Below, one piece after another: positions 25,194 through 37,800 of a stretch of DNA of 64,000 nucleotides. Below the pieces are notes generated by a model, which saw nothing but the letters and a program-made list of their open reading frames with translations, was not told the DNA's origin and searched no databases. The DNA is from Henckelia pumila (Eukaryota > Streptophyta > Magnoliopsida > Lamiales > Gesneriaceae). How positions within the stretch are numbered: the first letter of the stretch is position 1; each line of letters opens with the position of its first letter. Both the position numbers and the translations under genes were made by a program. Location of the stretch: assembly GCF_033568475.1 (NCBI RefSeq), contig NC_133123.1, positions 5,642,001 to 5,706,000 on the forward strand. The letters run 5' to 3'.

Positions 25194-28100
25194 ATGGGGA
25201 ATAAATTGGGGAAGAGGAGGCATGTGGTGGATGAGAAGTACACTAGGCCTCAAGGGTTGTACCAACACAGAGATGTCGATCACAAGAAGCTTAGAAAGCT
25301 TATTCTTGACTCAAAGCTGGCACCTTGTTTTCCTGGTGATGATGATTGTGGTTGTGACCTAGAGGAATGCCCCATTTGTTTCCTGGTCCGTCCCTTTTTT
25401 TGTCTTTGTATTTCAATTTTCTATCTTTTCGTAGGGGTTGGACCAGATCTCCAATTAGGAAAAAAATTGTTTCATGCGCGATACCAAGTGATTAGGAAAA
25501 GAAATCAGAGGACAAATGCAACATTGTTTTACAAGTATTGGTAGATTTGAAGGGGTAACTGATTTGAGTTCTCTATCTATTACTGTAGTTTAGTTCTTGA
25601 GCTCTATTTGATCGTTTGTGTATTAACTTTTTTGTCTGTTTTTATTTATTTGCTGGCCTTGTGATTGGTTTCTTCTGCTATAACGCAAAAGCAGCTGCCT
25701 TGGAGAAATTGAGTATTCGGCAAAATTGTTGAATTGTGTTGACGTTGGAAATATAAGCCTAATCTTTAATTATCACTTTAGGCTAATGCTCATGAGCAAC
25801 TGAAGTGTAAAGTGGTTTGCTTCAATTTTTAACAACTTGGAGTGACCAGTTATGTGTTTTTATCTATTTTATGGCAACAGACGAAGGAGGGTCATTTTGT
25901 AGGAATAAAGAAAGCGCTTATTTGTTCTTGATGACACAATGATTAAGTTTTTAGCAAGCAATGGTGATTGGCAACATGTTATTTTCGTTTTAGTTTGATC
26001 TCCATTTGATGTAGAACTATGTTTCTTTGTTTTGAATGCTTTCAGTTCTATCCAAGCCTTAATCGGTCAAGATGCTGCACGAAAGGCATATGTACTGGTA
26101 CAGTGCACATTATTTTATTTTTCATATTTACTCATTATTTCACCAAACAATTATGCTTATTTATCTTGTCATTTAGTTGCTAATATATTATTTTTCCCAT
26201 TTCAGAGTGTTTTCTGCAGATGAGGACTCCTAATTCCACCAGGCCGACGCAGTATCCTTGGTTCAATGTAATTGTTTTATTTTCTGTTTTATATTAAAGG
26301 GGTTTGCTTTGCACGGAATATGCAATTGTTTACTTTAACTATCTATCCGAATTGCTCATTATGGCGTCAAGTATTTCTGGTTCTGCTTACCTTAACAATG
26401 AAAGGTGTCCTTTCTGCAAAACCTCAAATTATGCCGTGGAATATCGAGGTGTTAAGACAAAGGAGGAGAAAGGCTTGGAGCAAATTGTGAGAGTTAAATA
26501 TTAGTATCATTACGTGCTATATTTTTCCTCCTACAGATGTTGAAATGGCCTCGCTGCTAAATGTTGGCATGTAATCAAACTTACATTTTTAGGAAGAACA
26601 ACGAGTTATAGAAGCCAAAATAAGGATGAGGCAGCAAGAAGTTCAGGATGAAGAGGATAGGATGCTGAAACGAAGAGAAGTCAGTTCTTCTAGCAGCATG
26701 AGAAGACCAAGTGAGGCTGATTATTGCTCGACTAGAGGTAATGATATGAGTCTTTGTCAATGGCTGTTGCTCTTTTTCTAATTTAGATTAGATTTCATTT
26801 CTTCCAATTTGTAGGCCCATCTTTTGCTTCTGCCTTGGAGAGTGAAGAAATTGTGGCCTGTCACGAGTCTAGTGCTGCTACCGCGTCGAGACTGCTTCCA
26901 CCTCAAAGGCAAAATAGGTCAGCTTATTTTATAATTTCTGCTAATTATTCTTGTTATGATCCAGTGTGTTCTTAATTGAATTGTATCAGACAGTTAAATG
27001 TTTGTGTTGACGTGTTTGGTTATGTGCTAAAAGAATAATATTTATCGGATGCTGGTTAGTGGTGTACCTCATCATTTGTTCCATGTTTATCTTGTGGGAG
27101 TTGAGCTTATCATGATCCGGCGTGTTCCTAATTGAATTGGATCAGGCAGTTTAAAAGTTTTTGTTGACGTGTTTGGTTGTATGCTAAAAGACTACATCTA
27201 TCGGAGGCTGATTAGAGGTGTAGCACATCATTCCTCCCATGTTTATGTTTGGAAGTCGATCTTATCACTCTAATTAATAATTATGTTACATTTCAAATGG
27301 GTAGGCTAAATTTGGTGAAAATTTAGTGATTTCATATAACTTGTAACCAGGTATCTATTTAATCTGGGCAAATGCCCTCTTCATAAGTTTCTTTTCTTTC
27401 AGCTTTTCCTTTTCTATTTCTTGAAACGTGAAGATACCTACAAATGTCAGGAAGATGATCACTCAAAATTGGCAATTTCTTTACATATTTCTATTTCCTT
27501 TTTATCTGGGGAAAAGGTACCATCCTAGGTTCTAGGAATGTCATGGACAGAGTGTGAGCTCTATGTTACTTGATTCACTTTAGTGTCAGCGATTGTTTCA
27601 ACACGATACGGTATTGTTGCCGAAGATTTTGGGTGATATATAGTTGGTTTATTGTTCATTGTTCAACGGGATTCATGTTCGATAATCTGTTTGTCACTTT
27701 TTCTTTAAGGTGCTGTCAAATGAAGAGCGTAAATGTTGCTTTAGCCTTTTGAATTTCTGTTATCCACTTTCTTCGCTCATCTTAAAGCTTGTTTTGCAAA
27801 TTGCAATCTTATGTTTAGATTTAAGAGCTTGTGTTCATAGGGTGCTAGAATTTGTACCATGTACTTTATGATCAGATCGACTTGCATTGTTGGTTAAAGT
27901 TGAGATTGCTGCAAAATGAGGACTGGATTTCATCTTTTTAGGTTGGAATGTAATTTCAGCTAGGCAACTTTTAGTATTGATATGGATTAACTTTTTTTAC
28001 ATGGTTTGCGGATTCAAGTTTTTAGGAGCCTGTGAGTCTACACACTGAAAGGTGAAGCAAATACGAGATTTAATCTTCATTTTTATCCCTAGCTAGTGCT

Positions 28101-30688
28101 TGGTTACCTTACACATCAAGAATGAACTGAACTTACAATAACATGAATATTTTTCCGTTCCTATAGTATACCAACCTAGAGGTGTTTGGCTTAATTTGTT
28201 TTAAACATCTTATCATCTTCCTGAGATTTTATTAATGTTTCTGGATCTGGTAAGGCCTTAGGTTCATTTTTCTATTTCTTTTTCGAGAAAAGAAATCTGA
28301 ATTTGTTTAATCAAAAGTAAGATGAGAAATATATTTTTTCTAGTGTTAATCTTGTTATTTACATGCTAAAAATGATTAAGCTGTTACGAGAGCTTGTTCT
28401 AGAAAAATACTTTCTAGTTTGAGATGCGAACTTTTCTATCACCCTGTTAGATGTCAGGTTTATAAGCTTCTTCAAGCAACTCCGTTGCTGGAAAGGCTTT
28501 TGGCGAAATGATTTTCTGATTGATTGAAGAAATATACAATTTCATTCTCATACACTGAAGAAATCTTGGGTGTGTTCAATGACATAAATTTATTAATGTT
28601 TTTCTATGGCCACTTTCATGACATCTTGATAGTTGGAACCTACTTCTACGACTACGAGTATGTTTCATATCATCACATATGCATTCATAGCTTAACACTA
28701 AGTTGAGTGACGGATTTTTAAGTATGAAGGTGATAATGGTTGCAGATTGGACTAATAGATTAGAGATTGCTTATTTGGAGATTTATGAGATGATTTATTG
28801 ATGCCATATCCCTTCTATATTGCTCTTATACCGACACTAAATGCAGGGAGGGTGAATTTGACCTGGACCTCGAGGATATAATGGTTATGGAAGCCATTTG
28901 GCTGTCTATTCAGGTACTCCTACAGTCCCATGCATCCAAACTTTCTTTTCCTTATTTTGTTGATGCAATATTTAGATTTATTGTAAGGTAAAGAAACACA
29001 GAGCTCATTGCTTAGCTGATTTTGAAGACCCATGTGCATAGGAAATCTTCGATATGCTAAAAAATTCGGTGCTTGGTTACCTAATGTATTTGTATGTGCA
29101 TTTTAATTGGTCCATTTGTGTGGCATTAAATCTACAAAGTAGTGATATTAAGCAATGTTGGAACATCAACATCAATATCGATCACCATTTCCTTGTTGGG
29201 AGATTAGAGAAATTAATCATTTGGGTTATTTAATTTGTCAAATTTCAGTTTTAGTATAATATTTTGTTTCTTTTTGCAATTGTAGTCATTTTTTCGTTGA
29301 AGTGTTGACATAGCACTTGAATAGGTGTTAAATCAGGAATATTTGGTGTTATGTCAGCATTCCGACAAAAAATGAGTAAATTTGTGAAACAAAATTACTA
29401 GACTAAAACCAGTGTTGTAAATGGTGGTGGGCTGTGGCGGGATAGTCGGTGACTGGCTACCGCCTCGGGTTCCTAGGCGGTTGAACTTTTTTAAACTAGT
29501 TTTAGAGATAATTATTTATAATCTTGCAATATATGAATAAATTAAATGATGTTTGTTAATAAATAAACTTCATACAATATAATACAATTTTCACAAAGTG
29601 CAAATAAATATATAAATACAACTAACAAGATAAATAAAATTCATCACTGTTTTAACCTGGTGGGCGGCGGTTGTTTGAGGCAGGAATGGACAGGGGCTTG
29701 TGAACTTGCAAGTGATTGGGTGGGACTGGAATATTATGTGTTGAAAAGGTTGGGTTTTTAAAATTTTCAATTTTGTTGACCGATTCTTTGACTTCCTAAT
29801 CACCTGTCACTCCCGCCTCATCTGCCTTGGACCACTTATGACTGCCTCCTTAACCGCCTTAGGCAAAAGTGGTGCAACCGATGGCCGCCTACCGCCATTT
29901 AGAACACCGACTAAAACTGAAATCTGATCCGTTAGCTGATTAAAATCACTATTGGGCCTTCTGAGTGGATTAATTTTGCGATATTTCCTAACCCTTTCAT
30001 TCTTGTTACATCTCGTTGTTGAGTGGTCTAATTTTTAATTGTTTACTCTGATTGCGTGATATGGTGAATTGACTTTTGTCATCCTTTCTCTTGCTGAAAG
30101 GAGAGTGGGAAAAGACAAGATCCACAGTATGGTGAAGCAGCTCAGTCAGAAGAATACATTGCAGAAGATCACAGTTCCAGTTCCTTGGCGGTGACGGCCC
30201 CTATATCCTTGCCTACATCATCTCCATCCGGTGGTCTCGCATGCGCCATTGCAGCCCTTGCGGAACGTCAACAAATAAGTGGAGAGACCTCTAATAACTA
30301 TGCTGGAAGCATGTCTACATATAGCATGCCTAGCTCTAGCAGATATTTGAATCGGGAGGTGCGTGAATCCGAAAGTTATTTTCCTACAGAGAATATGATG
30401 GTGGCATCACCTGATAACCATTTGACAATGACCGGGGATGCTGGAGAATGGGTTGATCATAGGTCGGAAATGGCCGAAGTCGGAACCAGCTACGGAGGTT
30501 CTGATGAATTTGATGACGCAATGAGGCATGGGGAACTACACCAACAAGATGAAAATCAAGATAGCTTCCAACCTGTTACAGGAACGATTGTTCCCGAGAG
30601 TTTTGAGGAACAGATGATGTTAGCCATGGCTGTTTCACTTGCCGAGGCTCGAGCCAGGACAAGTCCACCAGGAGTTACATGGAACTAG
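25194..30688 (+). CDS. DA2: RING E3 ubiquitin ligase, DA2/GW2 type
   Basis: Orthologue of Arabidopsis DA2 and rice GW2, which restrict seed and organ size; in Arabidopsis DA2 ubiquitinates the peptidase DA1. Exons: 25194-25385, 26046-26097, 26206-26251, 26405-26486, 26593-26737, 26815-26917, 28847-28913, 30101-30688 (424 aa, close to GW2 425). N-terminus [20 protein letters not shown]. The RING-like domain starts at CPIC (residues 59-62) and runs through [11 protein letters not shown] to CPFCKT (about 98-103). A basic/acidic helical stretch follows ([16 protein letters not shown]). Two UIM-like stretches occur: [16 protein letters not shown] (exon 7) and [16 protein letters not shown] near the C-terminus, which ends PPGVTWN. 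ATG 25194 gives the family N-terminus. Introns 6 (1.9 kb) and 7 (1.2 kb) are long; one holds a tandem duplication, the other a hAT MITE. Confidence 0.95.
26956..27267. repeat. 156-bp direct tandem duplication in DA2 intron 6
   Basis: Units start at ATGATCC in 26956 and 27112 (period 156). Shared blocks include TTAATTGAATTG/CTAATTGAATTG, GTTGACGTGTTTGGTT and CCATGTTTAT. The copies differ at many positions, so the duplication is old. Confidence 0.75.
29410..29909. mobile_element. hAT-type MITE in DA2 intron 7
   Basis: Ends CAGTGTTGTAAATGG and, reverse-complemented from the right, CGGTGTTCTAAATGG, with sub-terminal GGCGG-rich sequence on both sides. It is flanked by a perfect 8-bp duplication ACTAAAAC (29402-29409 and 29910-29917). 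The CAGTGTT ends with an 8-bp flank are typical of hAT. 500 bp, no transposase frame. Confidence 0.88.
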
Positions 30689-32779
30689 CTCCCCCTTAGG
30701 TATAGTCAAATCTTCCCAAATCTATCCCTCTATAACCCGGGGCACAACAAAAATATATTTATTATATATTGCTCTGCATCCATTCACATACATTCAAAAC
30801 TTGAGGATGGTATCTCATCATGTTAAGCCCAGGGAAATATGTGATGTAAAACATCGTTCAACGATCTCCTTTCCACTTTGCAGGTACAAAGTTTCTTGCA
30901 GAAGGGATTTGTTCAATGGGCATATATCACGATACCTAGAAAAACGCTACTTGGTAGCACTATATGTATGGATGTGGAGGTTTGAACCGGGGGGGTGTTA
31001 ACATATCACGTTGCAGCTCGTATGAGGCCGTCTTCTCAAGCTCAACAGGACACCAGAAAGTTGACCACTTCCTATGTAGCAGAACATCTCAAGCCTGGAA
31101 ATGGCTGATTCTCAGGTATCGCAAGGCAATGTACATGTACATAATATACACACATTTATAGTTGTTTTTCTAGATTCTCTTTTTTTTTTTCCTTTGGGTG
31201 GGTGGGTGGTTCAAAGGTGTACTCTGTTGTGGAATGCCATTGATTAATTGGCCATTTTCTGTTCCTGACGGGACTGTTCAACGCAATCTGTGTGGAATAT
31301 AGATTTTTTGGGATTTCTATTGGACGATCGTATTTTCTTTCGAGTGGATATGAGCTTGATATGCTTACTTGTGCTAATTGACTGCTTCATGTGAGTCCAT
31401 TGACTACGTACTTTGCAGATATTCGGAATGCGAGGGGAAATGGATTTGGATAAGTAATATGAGCGATAAAAATTACATATTTTTTTATTAAAATATATAT
31501 AAATATGAATCCGATCGATTTTTCATATTAATATAGGTCCTTGAAATCGTATCATAAAAGAGAGTTACACAATGTTTTTTCCGAAGTGTTTTTTAGTTTT
31601 TATCGGAGAAGAATGATCAAGGACGAAACCAAAACAAGCTCTTCGTAGGCCGGAAGTCAAACATTTTGACCCACTGGATAAGAGGAGACTTCGATTAGAG
31701 ACCTTTAATTACGGGAGCGAATTTATTTTTAAGATAGATTAATTGAACCTCGAAACTGATAATTATTTGTCCTACGCTCCTATGCAAAAAAGCTCAAAAT
31801 CCTCCTCCTATATAACATTTAACACCCCTATGGTAAAATGACCTACCCTAGTTCAATTCATATCACTTGGGAAGGTCATTTTTTTTAAAAAAATATTGAC
31901 CAAGGTCAATTCCCCAAATATCCCGTTTATTAGAAATCAAGTACATTTAGTTTTAGAAAAGAAAAATGTAAGGATACTTCTACGAAGAATGATGTTTTTA
32001 TACTTCGTTTTAATTTTTGAATCGAGGGTGAGATTTTACTATAATTAAATGTTGAGTACGAGATTCGTCCAAACTTAAAAGCATATCTACATGAAACTTA
32101 AATAAAAAATTTTAATACGAAAAACAAGATTAGTAGCCGCCGGACCCCGCTGTTTGTTTTGCCTACGGGACAGCAATAATAATAAAGAAAAAAAGTGGAA
32201 TGCATTAGCCGCCGTGACCAAGACCACAGTCGATTCCATTATTGAATTGGCACCTACTTCTGAATATTCTTTATTTTTGAACATGGGGAATTTTTAACTA
32301 CTATAGTTATTATTATTAAATTATCAAACTGTTCTATTGGTCTATTCTTTTTTCACTTGTACTATAATAGGAGAAAAATAATATTTTCGACAACTTTGAC
32401 GACGAGACTTCAATTTATAAGCACGTTAGTGGTTTAGTGGGGACGAATTTATGTACTAGATATCTATACTATGCGGATTAATTATCACTTGATTAAATTA
32501 TTATATTAGATCAAGTTTGATTTGGAAAATAATTACCCTATTTATTGAACAAATTGGAGCTTGAGGTTTTCGGACACCTTAGCTGTAAATCATGTGATGA
32601 TTAATCTACACATCTCAACTTGTTTGATAGATTAAAATTGAAATAAAAAGTATTTAGACTTCTAATTCATTAAATTATCATAACCATAGAAATTCAGTCC
32701 AATTGCCTATATATATACCAAGAAATGGAGAGGTAGTTTCCATGAGCATACTCTGCCTTTGATAAATATTTCACAAACC
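30689..32779. other. Spacer between DA2-type gene and PPO1
   Basis: The first 600 bp is the DA2-type 3' region. The remainder is AT-rich. At 32134-32180 a short GC-rich patch (GCCGCCGGACCCC followed by ACGGGACAGCAA) resembles one at 43398-43456, a comparable distance upstream of the second PPO gene. No gene supported. Confidence 0.55.
32708..32717 (+). promoter_or_regulatory. TATA box of PPO1
   Basis: TATATATATA, 72 bp before ATG 32780. A start about 30 bp downstream falls near 32740, at or after the upstream ATG 32742, whose short frame stops at once. Confidence 0.6.
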
Positions 32780-34522
32780 ATGGCCACCATTCCACTTTCA
32801 TGGTCCGCCGCTCCCACGGTCCGCTTGCCTCAGCGCCAACGTAGTTTCACCGCTAAGCCACCGCGGTTTATAGGCCATGATTTCGCCGTGTCGTGCAGCC
32901 ACACGAACCACGGCCAAGATCACCGGAGACATGAGCCTGAAAAGGTGGAAAGTTCCGCGGGGAAAATGGACAGGAGAAATGTGCTTCTGGGGATGGGGGG
33001 TCTCTACGGTGCGGCAAGTGTTGTTCAATCAGATTCGGCAGCGATCGCCGCTCCGATTCATTCCCCTGATTTCACCAAATGCACGAGGGGCACGAATCTT
33101 AACACACAGAAGCCACTAGACGTGGACTGTTGCCCCCCTCTGTCCACGGAAATAGTCGATTATAAGCTCCCACCAGTCCAGAAACTGCGCATCCGCCCGG
33201 CCGCGCAGCTAGCAGGGAAAGAATACTACGCCAAGTTCGAGAAAGCTATTGCTCTCATGAAAGCTCTCCCCGCCGACGATCCTCGTAATTTCATGCAACA
33301 AGCTAATGTTCACTGCGCATACTGCAATCTCACGTACGAACAGGCGGGAGACGCCAAGCAGAAACTCCAGATTCACAACTGCTGGCACTTCTTCCCCTGG
33401 CACAGATGGTATTTGTATTTCTACGAGAGAATTTTGGCCAAATTGATCGATGACCCAACTTTCGCTTTGCCATTTTGGAACTGGGACCAACCAGATGGAA
33501 TGGTGATGCCTCAACCATTCGCAAACAAAGACTCACCCCTGTATGATGCGAGACGAAACCAGGCTCATCTGCCCCCTGCACTCCTCGATCTCGCCTACTC
33601 TGCCAAATCCCCCACCAAGCCGAACAAGATTGTGCCCAATAACTTGACCGTCATGTACGGCGAAATGGTTCGCAATGTTAAAAAACTGGACGATTTTTAT
33701 GGGGCTAAGTACGTGACTGGTACAGCTCCTAACCCGGGTCCAGGCACGGTGGAGCGTGGATCACACATCGCGGCTCACGCTTGGACAGGGGAAGCCACGC
33801 CTAGTGGAGAGGATATGGGGAACTTCTACTCAACAGCTCGAGACACGATTTTCTACGCCCACCATGCAAATGTCGATCGTCTCTGGACCATATGGCGCGG
33901 CCTGAGGGGAACCAAACCCAAAGATTACACCGAAGCCGACTGGCTGGAAGCCGATTTCCTCTTCTACGACGAAAACGCGCAGCTTGTGCGCGTGACAGTC
34001 AAAGACACGCTGGAGAACGAAAAAATGGGGTACGTTTACCAGGAGGTGGACTTGCCCTGGTTGAAAAACAGGCCGGCTCCGCGAGTCAAGAACTCAAAAG
34101 TGGCGGAGACTTCTGGGGCGCCGGCGGCGGAGACCGTTTTCCCGGTGAAACTGGACAAGGTGGTGAAAGTTTTGGTTACCAGGCCGAAGAAATCGAGGAG
34201 CAAGAATGATAAGGAAAAGGAAGAGGAGCTGCTGGTGATCGAAGGGATTGAAGTGGACACTGCTAAGTTTGTGAGGTTCGATGTTTTCGTCAACGACGAA
34301 GACGATAAGCCCGATGAACTGGACAAGGCGGAGTATGCAGGATGTTTCTCTCAGATTCCTCACAAGAATTCGATCAATATCAAGACTCAGATAAGGCTGG
34401 GACTAACTGAACTTCTGGAAGATTTGGGTGCCGATGATGATGACAAAGTATTGGTTTCTTTGGTGCCAAAAGATGGGGGAGAGGACATATCCATTGGTGG
34501 TATCAAGATCATCTACGCTTAG
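32780..34522 (+). CDS. Polyphenol oxidase, chloroplastic (copy 1)
   Basis: Type-3 copper enzyme of the thylakoid lumen oxidising o-diphenols (and sometimes monophenols) to quinones. Intronless, 580 aa. A Ser/Arg-rich stroma-targeting region (1-60) is followed by a twin-arginine thylakoid signal DRRNVLLGMGGLYGAA (64-79). CuA ligands are His178, His199 and His208, with thioether Cys182 (HCAYC; HNCWHFFPWHRW). CuB has His329 and His333 (SHIAAHAW) and the third ligand in the HHANVDR motif (His361/362). The DWL domain is at about 387-405 and the C-terminal shielding domain at about 455-580, with KFDV read as RFDV (499-502). Residues after the two CuB histidines are Ile330 and Ala334. The start is ATG 32780 in context ACCATGGC; the frame is open upstream without an ATG. 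A tandem paralogue lies at 44273. Confidence 0.96.
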   Translation: MATIPLSWSAAPTVRLPQRQRSFTAKPPRFIGHDFAVSCSHTNHGQDHRRHEPEKVESSAGKMDRRNVLLGMGGLYGAASVVQSDSAAIAAPIHSPDFTKCTRGTNLNTQKPLDVDCCPPLSTEIVDYKLPPVQKLRIRPAAQLAGKEYYAKFEKAIALMKALPADDPRNFMQQANVHCAYCNLTYEQAGDAKQKLQIHNCWHFFPWHRWYLYFYERILAKLIDDPTFALPFWNWDQPDGMVMPQPFANKDSPLYDARRNQAHLPPALLDLAYSAKSPTKPNKIVPNNLTVMYGEMVRNVKKLDDFYGAKYVTGTAPNPGPGTVERGSHIAAHAWTGEATPSGEDMGNFYSTARDTIFYAHHANVDRLWTIWRGLRGTKPKDYTEADWLEADFLFYDENAQLVRVTVKDTLENEKMGYVYQEVDLPWLKNRPAPRVKNSKVAETSGAPAAETVFPVKLDKVVKVLVTRPKKSRSKNDKEKEEELLVIEGIEVDTAKFVRFDVFVNDEDDKPDELDKAEYAGCFSQIPHKNSINIKTQIRLGLTELLEDLGADDDDKVLVSLVPKDGGEDISIGGIKIIYA

Positions 34523-34663
34523 CTTAATTCTTTTATATATTATGATTGATCCTGAAGTTGATTTGTGTGTGTGTGTGTTTTCCTCTGAATATTAAAATAT
34601 TGTGTTTTGTAAGCAGAAAATAAATCTTGATTTGGTGGTGTTCTGAAAATTTTAAGGAAATGG

Positions 34664-34669
34664 AATAAA
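34664..34669 (+). terminator. Candidate poly(A) signal of PPO1
   Basis: AATAAA 142 bp after the stop; another AATAAA lies at about 34617. The stretch GTAAGCAGAAAA...ATCTTGATTTGGT is also found after copy 2, so the 3' UTRs are homologous. Confidence 0.45.
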
Positions 34670-34782
34670 GGAAAGTTGGGGGAAAAAGCAGGTGGGGAAT
34701 TGACGTTTGATTTTGAGAATTGAAGTGGATATATATTGACACATGTTTATGGAAATATTTAAGATTAGGTAAAACTTGTAAA

Positions 34783-34793
34783 TCTATTATTTA

Positions 34794-34833
<40 letters not shown>

Positions 34834-37800
34834 TGTCGCTTTAGTTGTACAATTTATTTAATAATTAATTTTTTGTTATTTCCAAGATTTTTTTGAGGTT
34901 TTTTATGCCATTTTATAGATTTATTCAATGCATATTTAATTTGTCACTATTTATTTATTCTAGGTAAAATTAATTATTAATATTTAATTCATGTCCAAAA
35001 ATTAAAGTTTAGTTGTTAATTTACATTTTTATCATCATTTTAATTCATTTAATAGTTAATTTTTTTTGTCATTTCCAAAACTTTTTGAGGTTTTTGAGGT
35101 CATTCTATAAATTTATTCAATGCGTATTTAATTTGCATGTCATTATTTATTTATTCTAATTCATGTCCTAAAAACTATGTCCTAAAATTAAAGTTTTATT
35201 AATTGAAAGTTATATTAAATTTTTTTTCTCTACATCAAAGAAATTTATTTATTTTGTGAAATTATTTTCAACATTTATCTTCAACGCTATGCTTTTAGTC
35301 TTCATTCTTCTAACATAATATTTTGATTATTAAACTTTTAAACAAATAACAAATTAAATCAAATCATTAATTTTAATCATCTGATTCAAAACAAGTAGAA
35401 TCATATCATAATCATAAATCGATATTGTATTCTACTTATATAAGAAACGTATCTCATACTTTATTCAATCAAGTCGTTTATTTTTTTGGAATTTGGTAAT
35501 TTAACTAAAATTTCTTGTATTCCTGTTTTTAGGAAGAATAACTATAAAATTAACAATGATGCCTAACTAAGTAATATCTTAGAAAATTTAAGGACCAAAA
35601 ATATTTCAGTGATAAACTAAAAGTGTAATCAACAACATTTATACTTTTTTATCGAATCGAAGGTAAAAGTAGCACTTTATTTATGAATTTAATAATTGGT
35701 TTTGTCATTTTTAAGGTTTTTGAAGTTTTTTATTCATTGTATAGTTTTGTTCAATGAGTATTTAATTTGTATATATCTATGTATTTATTGTAGATAAAAT
35801 TAATTGCTAATATTTAATTCATGTTCGAAAAGAAAATTTTATCAATTGAAAGTAATATTTTTAATTTGTCTATAAATCTAAAAAATTTATTAATTTTTGT
35901 ACCTTACTTTCAAGTTTTATCTTCATTGCTATGTTTTTAGTCTTTTAAATTTTTAACATAATTTAGTATTAAAATTTTAGAAAACAAAAAATTTCAATCG
36001 AGTTATTAAATTTTATCGACTTGTTAAAAATAAATAAAATCATATCATAAATCGAGATTTTATTTCACTTGTATTAGAAATGTATTACCCTCTTTTATTC
36101 AATCAATTAGTTTATTTTTTGCATTTGGTAAGCTAACAAAAATATTTGGAATTCCATTTTTTTAAAAAGGGGGACTACAAAAATAATGGTGATAACTAAC
36201 TATGTAATCCTTTAAAAAAAATTTGGGATTAAAAATATTTTAGTGTTGAACTGAAAGTGTAATCAACATTGATATTTTTTTGTTCAAATTAAAAAATATA
36301 TAATTATAACCAACTTTCATGTTGATGTTTGAACTACATTATAATATAATATTTATTTATATAAAAGTGGTTATTTAGTTATGAATTTACAGTTTTGTAT
36401 TTATTTTATTTCATTTAATGATTAACTTTTTGTTATTTTCAAGGTTATTTTATGTCATTTTGTAGCTTTTTCAATGAGTATTTAATTTATGTTTATTTAT
36501 TTATTTATGTGAATTAATTATTAATATTTAATTCATGTTCTAAAGTTAAAGTTTTATTAATTGAAAGCTATTTTAATCTAAAAAATATATATTAATTTTA
36601 AAACTTACTTTCAACCTTTATCACCATCGCTATGTTTTAGTCTTCTAAACTTTTTAACATAATATTTCGGTCATTATAGTTTCGCGAAAAAAATGAATAG
36701 AATCATTAATTTAGTCATCTGGTTCAAGACAAGTAAATCAGATCATAAATAATTGAGACTATATTTCACATATAAATGAAAGATATTCTCATATTTTATC
36801 CAATCAATTTGTTTTAATTTGTTTATTTTTTTTTTGAATTTAGTAATCTAACTAAAATTTTTGGTATTCTAGATTGTAGGACTAATATTATAAAACTAAT
36901 GGTGATGACTATGTAATCTAACTATGATAGTTCACTGAAAAAAAATATTACAAGATTTAAAGAAATAAAAAAAGTTTACCTTGATTATTACATATTATAT
37001 GTATATGATTTTTCAGAAAAAGGTAAAAAAAGAGACATTTACATATTAATATTTTTGATTTTAAAATAAGATTATGACAAAATTATGAAATAATTATGTT
37101 TATCATTAATTAAATAAATAATTGTACGACTAAATTAATTTTTTGGCATAAATTTGTTAATACTTTAAAATAAGAGTTTATGTTAGAAAAATTTATTTTG
37201 TATTGTATTTTTGTTAGGACATTAATTATTTTATATGCTAAATATTATTCAATGTATATTAAATTTGATTTTCAAAGCTAACGAAACAAAGTTATTCAAT
37301 ACGCTAAAAAATATACAAAAAACTTATGAATGTATTATGCATGAGCAAAAAATTTGAAAATCAAAGCAAGTCATATAGACATCATGTTTTATCAGACGTA
37401 AAAAATATATATGATTTATATACACTTTATTCATAGAAGATCAAATTTTATCTTCAACTAAAACTTTTAAATTAAAAAATTATTATTATTTTTCACTAAC
37501 TTCTTAAATTTTAGGTTTTGGTCACTAAGTTTTCAAAATTTGTTTTTTGTATACTAAATTTTATTTTAATCTATTTATACCTAATTATTGTGGTGACACT
37601 GGAAAATGCTTTATTTTGTATCGAAAAATACTGACATGAGCATTATAATAATGATGAAACTTAAAAAAATTTGAATTATTAGATGTCACGTCAACAATTG
37701 GATTAAAAATAGTCAAAATTAAAAGTTAGTGTATTAAAACTTAAATTTAACAAATCAATTGACTAAAAAGCAAAATGTGATGTGTTAATGGAACTAAAAA

